A DNA stretch of 64,000 nt from Clavibacter michiganensis (lineage in GTDB: Bacteria > Actinomycetota > Actinomycetes > Actinomycetales > Microbacteriaceae). A program made the position numbers and the translations under genes. The DNA is taken from the NCBI RefSeq assembly GCF_021216655.1, contig NZ_CP080437.1, positions 2,170,001 through 2,234,000 on the forward strand, written 5' to 3'. A model generated the notes under the pieces. It saw nothing but the letters and a program-made list of their open reading frames with translations. It was not told the origin of the DNA and searched no databases. Positions within the stretch are counted from its first letter, which is position 1; the number at the start of each line of letters is the position of its first letter. This document shows positions 52,948 to 60,642 of the stretch, in pieces.

Positions 52948-53607
52948 ATAATCGAGATTAGTGCCTTAATGGTTAAGGTATATTAGAAAGGGTACCCCCA
53001 GAAGTAGGGCCAATTCTACCCGCTATGAAGTCTCGCGTAGGAATTTCGATTCCTTTACTGAGGCGCAACACTCGCTCCTACCAACAGAATTAGACATCCG
53101 AGAGCACCGCCCTCAACAAGCGCACCGCTATCTACGGAGGCCACTAAGGCTCTACAGCAGACCAACTCACTTTCGGCACGATTTGACACCTTTGCGGACT
53201 GGAGCCGACTACAACGGGCTTCGGCTGACAGGCTCGATAGGTGCCATTCAGCTGATCGTTCTACCGACCTCTGCCAGCACCGACGCGCTGCACCGCCTTT
53301 GCCGCGTCTTCCTCACAGAGAGCGCACGCGGCCGGGGCGCAGATGCATGGTACGCACCCGCGATTTGTGCAGCATCTTTTGCTGCTGCTCTCGCGCGTAG
53401 AGGACCACGGTCATGTTCTTACCTTGGGCAGACCGCCTACCTAGCAGTCGCACCAGTTCTCCGATCTACAGCATGCGGTCGGGCACTGGCTCGCTTAGCC
53501 ACTGTCGGCGGGCCAGCGATGTCCATGTCCATGTCTGTCTTGCGTGTCCTTCATACGGAGGAAGTAATCAAATATGTGGAGCACCTAGGCGAGTGCTCGG
53601 CACCGTC
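52948..53607. other. 660-bp low-GC gene-poor stretch with tRNA-like fragments
   Basis: No convincing gene. TTCGATTCC (53045-53053) and ACTCGCTCC (53070-53078) both also occur in the 3' half of the tRNA-Gly gene (49224-49232 and 49237-49245), with a 16-nt instead of a 4-nt gap. CCTT-AATGGTT-AAGG near 52961-52975 looks like a D-arm. This may be a decayed attachment site or tRNA remnant. Confidence 0.4.
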
Positions 53608-53997
53608 AGGTAATCGCGCTACTGACCTCCGCCAGCAGCGACGCCATCCCCGCCTCCGCCGTCGCGGCATCCCCGTCGCGGATCGCGTGCGCCACCTGCT
53701 CATGCGTGTCGAGCGCGTGCGGCCGCGGCGTCCGCGGCATCAGCCCCTGGTGCGTGCGGCCGCTGAGGACCTCCGTGATCACCTCGCGGAGGGCGCAGAA
53801 CATGTCGTTGCCGCTGGCCTGGAGGATCAGGTGGTGGAACTCGATGTCGGCGGCGAGGAAGTCGACGAGGGCGCCGGCCTCGCCGAGGCGGCGGAGATCC
53901 ACCGCGAGCTCGGCGATGCGGGTTCGCTGACCGGCAGTGGCATTGCGTGCAGCCAGTGACGCCGCGACCGGCTCGACCGCGCGGCACAGCTGGGTGA
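53608..53997 (-). pseudogene. truncated gntR copy (C-terminal FCD domain), direct repeat copy 1
   Basis: This 390-bp segment is about 95% identical by eye, with no gaps, to 57557-57946, the 3' end of the complete GntR gene. It encodes the last ~130 residues of the FCD ligand domain in an intact frame (AVEPVAASLAARNATAG onward to LLAEVSSAIT) but lacks the DNA-binding half. Homology ends at 53997 on the upstream side of the gene. It is a remnant and should not regulate transcription. Confidence 0.85.
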
Positions 53998-54005
53998 CGG
54001 GCCCT

Positions 54006-54038
54006 CGCCGGACCCGGGTCCACGACCCGGGTCCGGCG
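54006..54038. repeat. 15-bp perfect inverted repeat at the gntR remnant boundary
   Basis: CGCCGGACCCGGGTC-CAC-GACCCGGGTCCGGCG, 8 bp beyond the end of gntR homology. It may be a terminator or mark a recombination junction; no T-tract follows. Confidence 0.6.
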
Positions 54039-54269
54039 GGGATAAGGACCTTGAGGGCAACTCGTCGTCGAGACCCCTGTATTTCGGATCAAACATGGAT
54101 GTTAGCTTTGCGGGTGAGAACTCGGCCGAACCATCGCTGACGGCCTGCGCTCCCCCATCGTGGAGCAGAGGCCGGGCGGAGCAGAGACGACCAATAGGTA
54201 GCCCCGGCGCTCCGACCGGCCCCTGACTTTTTCTACAATTTCTTCGTCAGTTCTTTTTGTAGCCGCCTG

Positions 54270-54704
54270 TCAATACGACTGCGTCACCGAATCGACGTTG
54301 AGTCGGGGCTGAGAAGATCCGTCGCCGTTGATGCCGTCGATCGTCCAGTGATACTGGTCGGACCGTGTCATGCGACCCCAATCGCTCGTACCGCATGTGT
54401 TGTTCTTGGTCCCGACGCTCTGGTCGGGGAATCCGCCGAACTCGTCGTAGAGGTTCACGTCGGTCGACGAGAAGCCACTCGGTGCGAAGTCGACGGAGCA
54501 CCCTGAGAAGGTGACCACGGTGTGAGCAGCGTCGACGTTCGAGTCCTGCCACGAACGCGAGCTGAAGCCCACCGCAGCGCCTGATATCGACGACGACCAA
54601 TTTCCTTCGGCAAAGGCGGGCAGTGCACCGATGGCAACACTGAGAGTCGATACCCCGATGGCACCGACGAGAATGCGAGCACGCCGGCGTGATGATGTGG
54701 ACAT
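54270..54704 (-). CDS. secreted two-cysteine protein, possible exporter substrate
   Basis: Precursor of 144 residues. The Sec signal peptide has RRRAR, a hydrophobic core (ILVGAIGVSTLSVAIGAL) and a cleavage site after PAFA. The mature ~110 residues begin EGNWSSSISGAAVGFSSRSW and hold two cysteines (VVTFSGCSV and NNTCGTSDWG) that could form a disulphide. It has many Ser, Asn and Asp residues. ATG 54704 follows GGAAGGAAG. It is divergent from the ABC genes. From recall, similar short secreted proteins occur in other actinobacteria without known role; a bacteriocin-like function is speculation. Confidence 0.7.
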   Translation of the reverse strand: MSTSSRRRARILVGAIGVSTLSVAIGALPAFAEGNWSSSISGAAVGFSSRSWQDSNVDAAHTVVTFSGCSVDFAPSGFSSTDVNLYDEFGGFPDQSVGTKNNTCGTSDWGRMTRSDQYHWTIDGINGDGSSQPRLNVDSVTQSY

Positions 54705-54884
54705 GATGTATCTTCCTTCCGTGAGAAACGCGAGCTGACGCACGAAGGCCGTGCGGCAGGGAGCGCACGCGTGGCGGAGTTTCCCATGTGGAGAATTGCC
54801 ACGCGTGTGATGGAGAGGTGCTACACAGGAACGCCGTCAAGGCATACCGGCCCTGCTTCTCCTACAAGAGGGAAATGATCACTG

Positions 54885-55640
54885 ATGAGCATGTCAATTC
54901 TGCGCCTTGAAGAAATATCATTCGCCTACCGACGTGGCGGCGATGTCCTCGACGGCCTTCGTCTCCAGTTCGACGCCGGACGCACCGTGCTCCTCGGCCC
55001 CAACGGAGCCGGCAAGTCCACACTCCTGGCTCTCGCCGCCGACGCACTGAGTCCCCGAGCGGGACGAGTCGTCCTCGAGTCCGTCGGCAGCCCCCGGATC
55101 CGCGCGTCACGACGCGCGTACCGCTCGCGCGTGGCGTGGCTCCCCCAGCAGATCACCCCCTTCCCCGGGCTCACCGTCCGCGAGCACGTCGCGTACGCCG
55201 GGTGGTTGAAGGGCCTCAGCAGGCGCGACGCGTGGCGACGTGCCGTCGGCGCCTTGGACGTCGTCGACCTCGGGGCCAAAGCCGACCTGCGAGCCACCGA
55301 GCTCTCTGGCGGACAAGCGCGGCGGATGGGCATCGCCGGAGCGCTCGTCCACGACTCCGAGGTCATCCTGCTCGACGAGCCCACCGCCGGCCTCGATCCA
55401 TCGCAGCGCGAGCGCTTCCGGGGGATCCTTCGCCGCATCGCGCCCGAGGTCGCCGTCGTCGTGTCCACGCACCAGACAGAGGACGTGCACGAGTCCTACG
55501 ACCGCGTCGTGCTCCTGCACCGCGGCCGGGTTCCCTTCGAGGGAACCGTCCGCGAGTTCGTCGGCCCTTCGTCGGCGACCGAGGACGTGCGCGACAGCGT
55601 CGCCCGCGCGTATGCGCGACACGTGCCCGAGGAGGACTGA
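54885..55640 (+). CDS. ABC transporter ATP-binding protein
   Basis: Protein of 251 residues with all motifs: Walker A LLGPNGAGKSTLLAL, Q-loop WLPQQITPFP, signature ELSGGQARRMGIA, Walker B EVILLDEPTAGLD and H-loop VVVSTHQTED. It belongs to the CcmA/bacitracin-exporter type that powers permeases without binding proteins. The first ATG is weakly preceded by GAGGG at distance; ATG 54891 is an alternative. It is the first gene of a three-gene overlapping operon. Confidence 0.9.
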   Translation: MSMSILRLEEISFAYRRGGDVLDGLRLQFDAGRTVLLGPNGAGKSTLLALAADALSPRAGRVVLESVGSPRIRASRRAYRSRVAWLPQQITPFPGLTVREHVAYAGWLKGLSRRDAWRRAVGALDVVDLGAKADLRATELSGGQARRMGIAGALVHDSEVILLDEPTAGLDPSQRERFRGILRRIAPEVAVVVSTHQTEDVHESYDRVVLLHRGRVPFEGTVREFVGPSSATEDVRDSVARAYARHVPEED

Positions 55641-56938
55641 TGCGACCCGTCATCCCCTGGCGCTCCCGCGTCGCCCTCTGGCTCCTGCTCCCGGCGATCG
55701 CCTGCGTGTACGCGTTCTGCGGCCTCTACTTCGATCTGTCATCCGTGCGGGGATACTGGCCCGCCGTGGTCGCCGGATCCGCCATTTTCCTGTTCTTCCC
55801 GTGCGCCGTCGCCTCTGTGTCCGCCGCCCAAGAGGGTGCACGCGCTCGGCGCGGTCGACTAAGCACCGTGCCGCACGCGCGGCGGGAGATCCAGCTCGTC
55901 GTGGCGGCGCTGTGGCCGTCGCTCGCCTGCGCGGCCGCGGTGCAGCTCGCCGCCGTGCTGATCCTGAGTCGGGGAACCTGGGGCACAGCCGCGACCGACC
56001 CCTTCACGCTCGTACTGCTCGCCGGCGCGTTCGTCGCGATCCTCGTCCTCCACACCGCGATGGGGTATCTCCTCGGCCGTCACCTTCCCCTCGCGGCGAG
56101 CATCCCCGTGGCACTGCTGCTCTCGTATTCATGGCTCGGATTCACGTGGTCGGTGAACTGGTTCCCGCTGCGCTACCTCTCCGGGCTGGTGCTGGCCGAC
56201 TGCTGCAGCGTCGACACGGCCCTCGACGCACGCGCCCCGTTGGCGGCCATCGTGTTCAGCCTCGGGATGGGGCTCCTGCTCATCGCCGCCGCGGTCATCC
56301 GGTCCACCGAGAGCACCGCGCGCCTCGCGATCCGGTGGTCATCCGTCGCCGCGGCGGCGACCGCCGTGACCGTCGCGGGGATCCTCATCGCCGGGGATCT
56401 GGGGTACAGCCCGGCGGTCGCGCGCCCGGGTTCCGCGGCCGCATGCTCCGGCACGGCTCCCTCCGTCTGCCTGTATCCGGAGGTCCGCGGCTCGGGTACC
56501 GCCGAGGGAACCATCCGCCGGGCGGTCCAGAACCTCGAGTCGGCGGGCCTGCCCGTCCCGGCCACCGTCCGCATGGGCGATGATGCGCGGACCGATGACA
56601 CCCTCAGCATGGTCGTGACGGTCGGCATGACCGACGCGCAGGTCATCCACTCGCTCGCCGTTTCCTTCCTCCCCCTCTCCGGCGCCCCCGCGTGCGGCAC
56701 CGCCACCGACCTCCAGCAGCGGCAGGCGACCTACTCGACCGTCGGAGCGTGGATCGTGCGCGTCGCGGCCCAGGGGATCGTCGATCCCGCGTCCGTACAG
56801 CCGGTCTCCGCGGGTCAGCCGGGTGACCACGACGCGTTGGCACGTCTCGATCCCCAGAGGCAGCTCACCTGGGTCGAGGCGGCACTGCCCTCGCTCGAGG
56901 ACTGCTCCGTCGCGCCAGTCCCGGTGCCCACCTCATGA
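55640..56938 (+). CDS. ABC exporter membrane protein with extracytoplasmic domain
   Basis: Protein of 432 residues. Six helices (about 12-30, 40-60, 85-108, 122-145, 152-172 and 200-245 in two parts) are followed by an extracytoplasmic C-terminal domain (about 265-432). That domain has four cysteines, including CSGTAPSVCLYPEV, likely disulphide-bonded. The ATG overlaps the ATPase stop (TGATG). No family name comes to mind beyond ABC-2-like permease. The exposed domain might bind the exported or sensed peptide. Confidence 0.75.
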   Translation: MRPVIPWRSRVALWLLLPAIACVYAFCGLYFDLSSVRGYWPAVVAGSAIFLFFPCAVASVSAAQEGARARRGRLSTVPHARREIQLVVAALWPSLACAAAVQLAAVLILSRGTWGTAATDPFTLVLLAGAFVAILVLHTAMGYLLGRHLPLAASIPVALLLSYSWLGFTWSVNWFPLRYLSGLVLADCCSVDTALDARAPLAAIVFSLGMGLLLIAAAVIRSTESTARLAIRWSSVAAAATAVTVAGILIAGDLGYSPAVARPGSAAACSGTAPSVCLYPEVRGSGTAEGTIRRAVQNLESAGLPVPATVRMGDDARTDDTLSMVVTVGMTDAQVIHSLAVSFLPLSGAPACGTATDLQQRQATYSTVGAWIVRVAAQGIVDPASVQPVSAGQPGDHDALARLDPQRQLTWVEAALPSLEDCSVAPVPVPTS

Positions 56939-57558
56939 GCTGGTGGATCCGCACGCACCGGGGCGCGTGGCTCCTCGCCCTCACCGTGGTGACGGGCGTC
57001 TTCGTGGCGACGGTCGGCGACGTCACCTTCCTCTTCCCTGCGCTGCAGGGCTCGACCCCGTTCGGTCGGGTGGCGCTCGTCGCCGCGGTCCCCGTCGTGC
57101 CCGCGATCGCGCTCTCCGCCGCACTGCATGCCGGGAGCCGGGGGAACCACCTCGTCGCGTCACGACGGGTCATGGTCGGGGACGCGCTGCTGACGATCGG
57201 CGTGATCGCCGTGACGGCGATCACGATGGTGGCGGCCCTGCCGCTCGGGGCATCGCCGTCCGTGGTGGAGGCGGGGATGCGGAACACCATCGCGTACATC
57301 TGTCTCGCGATGGTGACGGGTGCGTACGTCGGCTACCGCCAGCAGGCCATCACCCCGGTCGTCTACCTCCTCCTGGCCTCGCTGTTCGGCCGCGAGGCCG
57401 GGGGGACCGTCGCCGTCTGGGCGTGGCCCGTCGGGGCAGGCGATGACGTGGCGTTCATGCTCGTGCCGGTGATCCTCGCGGCCGCCGCTGCGTTCGTCCT
57501 CGGCCGTCGCATCGCTCGCGGCCGCGTCGACGCCGGCGGCCGCATGCCGCCTGCTTAG
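56935..57558 (+). CDS. second ABC exporter membrane protein
   Basis: Protein of 207 residues with six hydrophobic helices (WLLALTVVTGVFVATVGDV first; FMLVPVILAAAAAFVLG last) and short loops. It overlaps the preceding gene by 4 bp (ATGA), so it probably forms the permease heterodimer with it. It ends in the copy-2 gntR repeat and overlaps the convergent gntR stop by 4 bp. Substrate unknown; the divergent secreted protein is the natural candidate. Confidence 0.72.
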   Translation: MSWWIRTHRGAWLLALTVVTGVFVATVGDVTFLFPALQGSTPFGRVALVAAVPVVPAIALSAALHAGSRGNHLVASRRVMVGDALLTIGVIAVTAITMVAALPLGASPSVVEAGMRNTIAYICLAMVTGAYVGYRQQAITPVVYLLLASLFGREAGGTVAVWAWPVGAGDDVAFMLVPVILAAAAAFVLGRRIARGRVDAGGRMPPA

Positions 57559-58319
57559 GTGATCGCGCTGCTGACCTCCGCCAGCAACGACGCCATCCCC
57601 GCCTCTGCCGTCGCCGCATCGCCGTCGCGGATCGCGTGCGCCACCTGCTCGTGCGTGTCGAGCGCGTGCGGACGCGGCGTCCGCGGCATCAGCCCCTGGT
57701 GCGTGCGACCGCTGAGGACCTCCGTGATCACCTCGCGGAGGGCGCAGAACATGTCGTTGCCGCTGGCCTCGAGGATCAGGTGGTGGAACTCGATGTCGGC
57801 GGCGAGGAAGTCGACGAGGGCGCCGGCCTCGCCGAGGCGGCGGAGATCCACCGCGAGCTCGGCGATGCGCGTGCGCTGAGCAGCGGTGGCGTGGCGGGCA
57901 GCGAGTGACGCCGCGACCGGCTCGACCGCGCGGCGCAGCTGGGTGAGGGAGCGGAACTGGTCCGAGCGACCGGGGCCGGTGAGGCGCCAGCGGATGATGC
58001 GCGGGTCGTAGACGTTCCAGCGATCCGGGCCCTGCACCACGAGGCCCACGCGGCGCTTCGGCACGAGCAGCGCCATCGCCTCGAGCACGCGCACGCAGTC
58101 GCGCACCACCGTGCGGGAGACGCCGAAGCGCTGCTGCAGGTCCTCGATGGTTAGGCGGGTGCCCTCGACTAGCCGGCCGTCGACGATGTCGCGGCCGAGC
58201 TCCTCGATGATCCGCGTGGCCAGCACCGTGGCGGCGGGGACCGCGGCGACCGGAGCCGGGGCAGCTGCGGGACCGGGATCCGGCGCCGATGCCGGGGTGG
58301 AGGGTGACCGCGTCGTCAT
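57555..58319 (-). CDS. gntR: FadR-type GntR regulator of gluconate genes
   Basis: Protein of 254 residues. An Ala/Pro-rich leader (1-30), a winged HTH (IEDLQQRFGVSRTVVRDCVR) and an FCD ligand domain follow. The FCD metal ligands include Asp and His in FLAADIEFHHLILEASGN and His in TRPH...DTHEQVAHAI. It stands divergent from gntK, and a perfect palindrome lies in the gap, so it likely represses gntK-gntP and is relieved by gluconate. Its 3' 390 bp are duplicated upstream. Confidence 0.88.
   Translation of the reverse strand: MTTRSPSTPASAPDPGPAAAPAPVAAVPAATVLATRIIEELGRDIVDGRLVEGTRLTIEDLQQRFGVSRTVVRDCVRVLEAMALLVPKRRVGLVVQGPDRWNVYDPRIIRWRLTGPGRSDQFRSLTQLRRAVEPVAASLAARHATAAQRTRIAELAVDLRRLGEAGALVDFLAADIEFHHLILEASGNDMFCALREVITEVLSGRTHQGLMPRTPRPHALDTHEQVAHAIRDGDAATAEAGMASLLAEVSSAIT
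57557..57946. repeat. direct repeat copy 2 (3' end of gntR)
   Basis: Same orientation as 53608-53997, offset 3,949 bp. Recombination between the copies would remove the secreted-protein/ABC block. Confidence 0.85.
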
Positions 58320-58403
58320 GGTCCTCTCCGGGTGTCGGCCGGCGGGCCGCCGACCGCTCCACCATAGGTCGGCGCGCGTCGCCCACCGAACACCTGCCGC
58401 ATG

Positions 58404-58418
58404 AAAGGTGTTACCTTT
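58404..58418. promoter_or_regulatory. perfect 15-bp palindrome, probable GntR operator
   Basis: AAAGGT-GTT-ACCTTT between gntR and gntK. It is AT-rich against a GC-rich background. Confidence 0.7.
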
Positions 58419-58467
58419 TCGGCACGGCGACCCGTCGCCGCCTGCATCGACCGACGAGGGAGTCCGC

Positions 58468-58986
58468 ATGCCCGCACGTCCGCGCCACGTCGTGGTGATG
58501 GGGATCTCCGGATCCGGCAAGACCACGATCGCCACCGCCCTCGCCGAACGGCTCGGCTGGACCTTCGCGGAGGCGGACGAGTTCCACCCCGAGGCGAACA
58601 TCGCGAAGATGTCGGCCGGCACGCCCCTCACCGACGACGACCGCTGGCCGTGGCTCGAGGCCATGCGCGACTGGATGAACGGCGAGGCCCACGCCGGCCA
58701 CAGCACCGTGGTCACCTGCTCGGCCCTCAAGCGCTCCTACCGCGACCTCCTCGACAGCGCGGAGGGCGACGTGCGCTTCGTGCACCTCTCCGGCGACACC
58801 GAGCTGATCCGCGAGCGCATGAAGACGCGCAGCGGCCACTTCATGCCGGCCTCGCTGCTGCCGTCGCAGATCAGCACGCTCGAACCGCTCGACGCCGGCG
58901 AGCGCGGCCTGACGCTCGAGAACACCGGGACGCCCGACGAGGTCACGACCCGCATCGTCGACGAGCTCGGCCTCGTCGCGAGCTGA
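58468..58986 (+). CDS. gntK: gluconokinase
   Basis: Protein of 172 residues that phosphorylates D-gluconate to 6-phosphogluconate for the pentose phosphate pathway. The P-loop is VMGISGSGKTTIA. Further family motifs: FAEADEFHPEANIAKMSAG, DDDRWPWL, TCSALKRSYRD and HFMPASLLPSQISTLEPL. ATG 58468 is preceded by GAGGGAG; the open frame upstream lacks a ribosome site and crosses the operator. It is followed by gntP. Confidence 0.95.
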   Translation: MPARPRHVVVMGISGSGKTTIATALAERLGWTFAEADEFHPEANIAKMSAGTPLTDDDRWPWLEAMRDWMNGEAHAGHSTVVTCSALKRSYRDLLDSAEGDVRFVHLSGDTELIRERMKTRSGHFMPASLLPSQISTLEPLDAGERGLTLENTGTPDEVTTRIVDELGLVAS

Positions 58987-59015
58987 CGCGCCCGCCCGCC
59001 CGCGCGCTCCCCACC

Positions 59016-59055
59016 CGCACACCGCACACCGCACACCGCACACCGCACACCGCAC
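59016..59055. repeat. heptamer tandem repeat (CGCACAC x5 plus partial)
   Basis: Five full CGCACAC units and a CGCAC remnant, ending 20 bp before the gntP start. Copy number could vary by slippage. Confidence 0.9.
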
Positions 59056-59075
59056 GGTTCATCAACGGAGAGAAC

Positions 59076-60476
59076 ATGACCATCGAAGACTGGACGCAGA
59101 CCCTCACCGCGGGTCCGCTCCTCCTGATCGCCGCGGGCGCCATCGCCGTGCTGCTGATCCTGATCATCACGCTGCGCATCCACGCGTTCGTCGCCCTGAT
59201 CCTCGTGAGCCTCGCGACCGCGTTCGCCACCGGGATCCCGACCCCGCAGATCGTGACCGTGCTCGTCGGCAGCTTCGGCTCCACGCTCGGCACGGTCGCG
59301 CTGCTCGTGGGACTCGGCGCGATGCTCGGGCGCCTGGTCGAGACCAGCGGCGGCGCGAAGACGCTGGCCGACACGCTGATCCGGATATTCGGCGAGAAGC
59401 GCGCCCCGTTCGCGCTCGGGGTCGCGTCGCTCATCTTCGGCTTCCCGATCTTCTTCGACGCCGGGCTCGTCGTGATGCTGCCCATCGTCTTCTCGGTGGC
59501 GCGTCGCCTCGGCGGCGGCGTGCTCCGCTACGGCCTCCCCGCAGCCGGCGCCTTCTCGGTCATGCACATCTTCGTGCCGCCGCACCCCGGCCCCGTCGCG
59601 GCCAGCGAGTTCTTCGGCGCGAACGTCGGCATCGTGATCATCGTGGGCCTCATCGCCGCGATACCCACCTGGTACGTCACCGCGTACCTCTACGGGATCT
59701 GGATCGGCAAGAAGTTCGTGCTGCCGATCCCCTCGATCCTCGGCCAGGCCGACGAGCACGCCGAGTCGAACCCGCCCAAGTTCGGCACCGTCCTCGCCGT
59801 GCTGCTGCTCCCGCTGATCCTCATCTTCATGAACACCGGCCTCAACGCGGCATCGACCGGCGGGATCCTCCCCGAGGGCACGAGCGACCAGGCCTGGTAC
59901 CAGGTGCTCCGCACCATCGGCGAGACGCCCGTCGCGCTGCTCATCTCGCTGCTGTTCGCGGCGTTCATGCTCGGCCGTCGCCGCGGGATCGACAAGAACG
60001 CACTCGAGAAGACGCTCGAGTCGGCGCTCGGCCCGGTCTGCTCCGTGATCCTCATCACCGGCGCGGGCGGCATGTTCGGCGGCGTGCTCCGCACCAGCGG
60101 CATCGGCGACGCCCTCGCCGACGTGCTCGGCGACCTCGGCATCCCGATCATCCTGGCCGGGTTCCTCATCGCGGCGATCCTCCGCATCGCGCAGGGATCC
60201 GCGACCGTCGCGCTCACCACGGCCGCGGGCCTCGTCTCCCCGGCGATCCTCGCGGGCGACTACAACGCGTTCCAGGTCGCGGCGCTCGTCGTGGCGGTGG
60301 CCGGTGGATCCGTGGTCGCGAGCCACGTGAACGACTCCGGCTTCTGGCTCGTCGGCCGCTTCTTCGAGATGGACGTGAAGACGACCCTCAAGACGTGGAC
60401 CGTGATGGAGACCACCATCGGCGTCATGGGCTTCGCGATCGCGACGGCGGTGTTCGGGGTGGCGTCGCTGGCGTGA
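59076..60476 (+). CDS. gntP: gluconate:H+ symporter, GntP family
   Basis: Membrane protein of 466 residues with about twelve to fourteen helices. Signatures: GSTLGTVALLVGLGAMLGRL, FGFPIFFDAGLVVMLPI, HIFVPPHPGPVAASEFFGAN and RIAQGSATVALTTAAGLVSP, the last close to the family consensus. It takes up gluconate, which GntK then phosphorylates. ATG 59076 follows CGGAG. Separated from gntK by 89 bp containing the heptamer repeats, it is probably in the same transcript. Confidence 0.93.
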   Translation: MTIEDWTQTLTAGPLLLIAAGAIAVLLILIITLRIHAFVALILVSLATAFATGIPTPQIVTVLVGSFGSTLGTVALLVGLGAMLGRLVETSGGAKTLADTLIRIFGEKRAPFALGVASLIFGFPIFFDAGLVVMLPIVFSVARRLGGGVLRYGLPAAGAFSVMHIFVPPHPGPVAASEFFGANVGIVIIVGLIAAIPTWYVTAYLYGIWIGKKFVLPIPSILGQADEHAESNPPKFGTVLAVLLLPLILIFMNTGLNAASTGGILPEGTSDQAWYQVLRTIGETPVALLISLLFAAFMLGRRRGIDKNALEKTLESALGPVCSVILITGAGGMFGGVLRTSGIGDALADVLGDLGIPIILAGFLIAAILRIAQGSATVALTTAAGLVSPAILAGDYNAFQVAALVVAVAGGSVVASHVNDSGFWLVGRFFEMDVKTTLKTWTVMETTIGVMGFAIATAVFGVASLA

Positions 60477-60577
60477 TGCGGCGGGGCGGGCGGGCCTCGG
60501 CTCCGGCGGCGGGAAATGCACGGATCGCGCACCGGCACCAGGGTCCTTCGGCCTGTTCGCCCGGAGAGCGGCGGCCT

Positions 60578-60583
60578 AGCCTC
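60578..60583 (+). promoter_or_regulatory. -10 box of the rhodopsin gene
   Basis: TAGCCT, about 60 bp before the ATG, giving a leadered mRNA with GGAGG at 60631-60635. Confidence 0.45.
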
Positions 60584-60642
60584 CGAGCAGACGGCCCTGT
60601 GCCCGGGCACCCGCATCGGCGAGGCGTTCGCCGGAGGCCGCC

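Noticed and set aside
52955..53065. possible extra tRNA gene
   Set aside because: D-arm-like and T-arm-like pieces exist, but no acceptor stem or proper 7-nt T-loop can be folded.
53183..53959. 258-residue plus-strand open frame
   Set aside because: It runs antisense through the gntR remnant and lacks a ribosome site; the upstream part has no recognisable domain.
54270..54704. lactococcin-972 family bacteriocin
   Set aside because: The precursor is longer, has two cysteines and lacks the family's Trp/His pattern as I recall it; kept as unknown secreted protein.
59016..59055. CRISPR-like array
   Set aside because: Seven-base units with no spacers; a simple tandem repeat.
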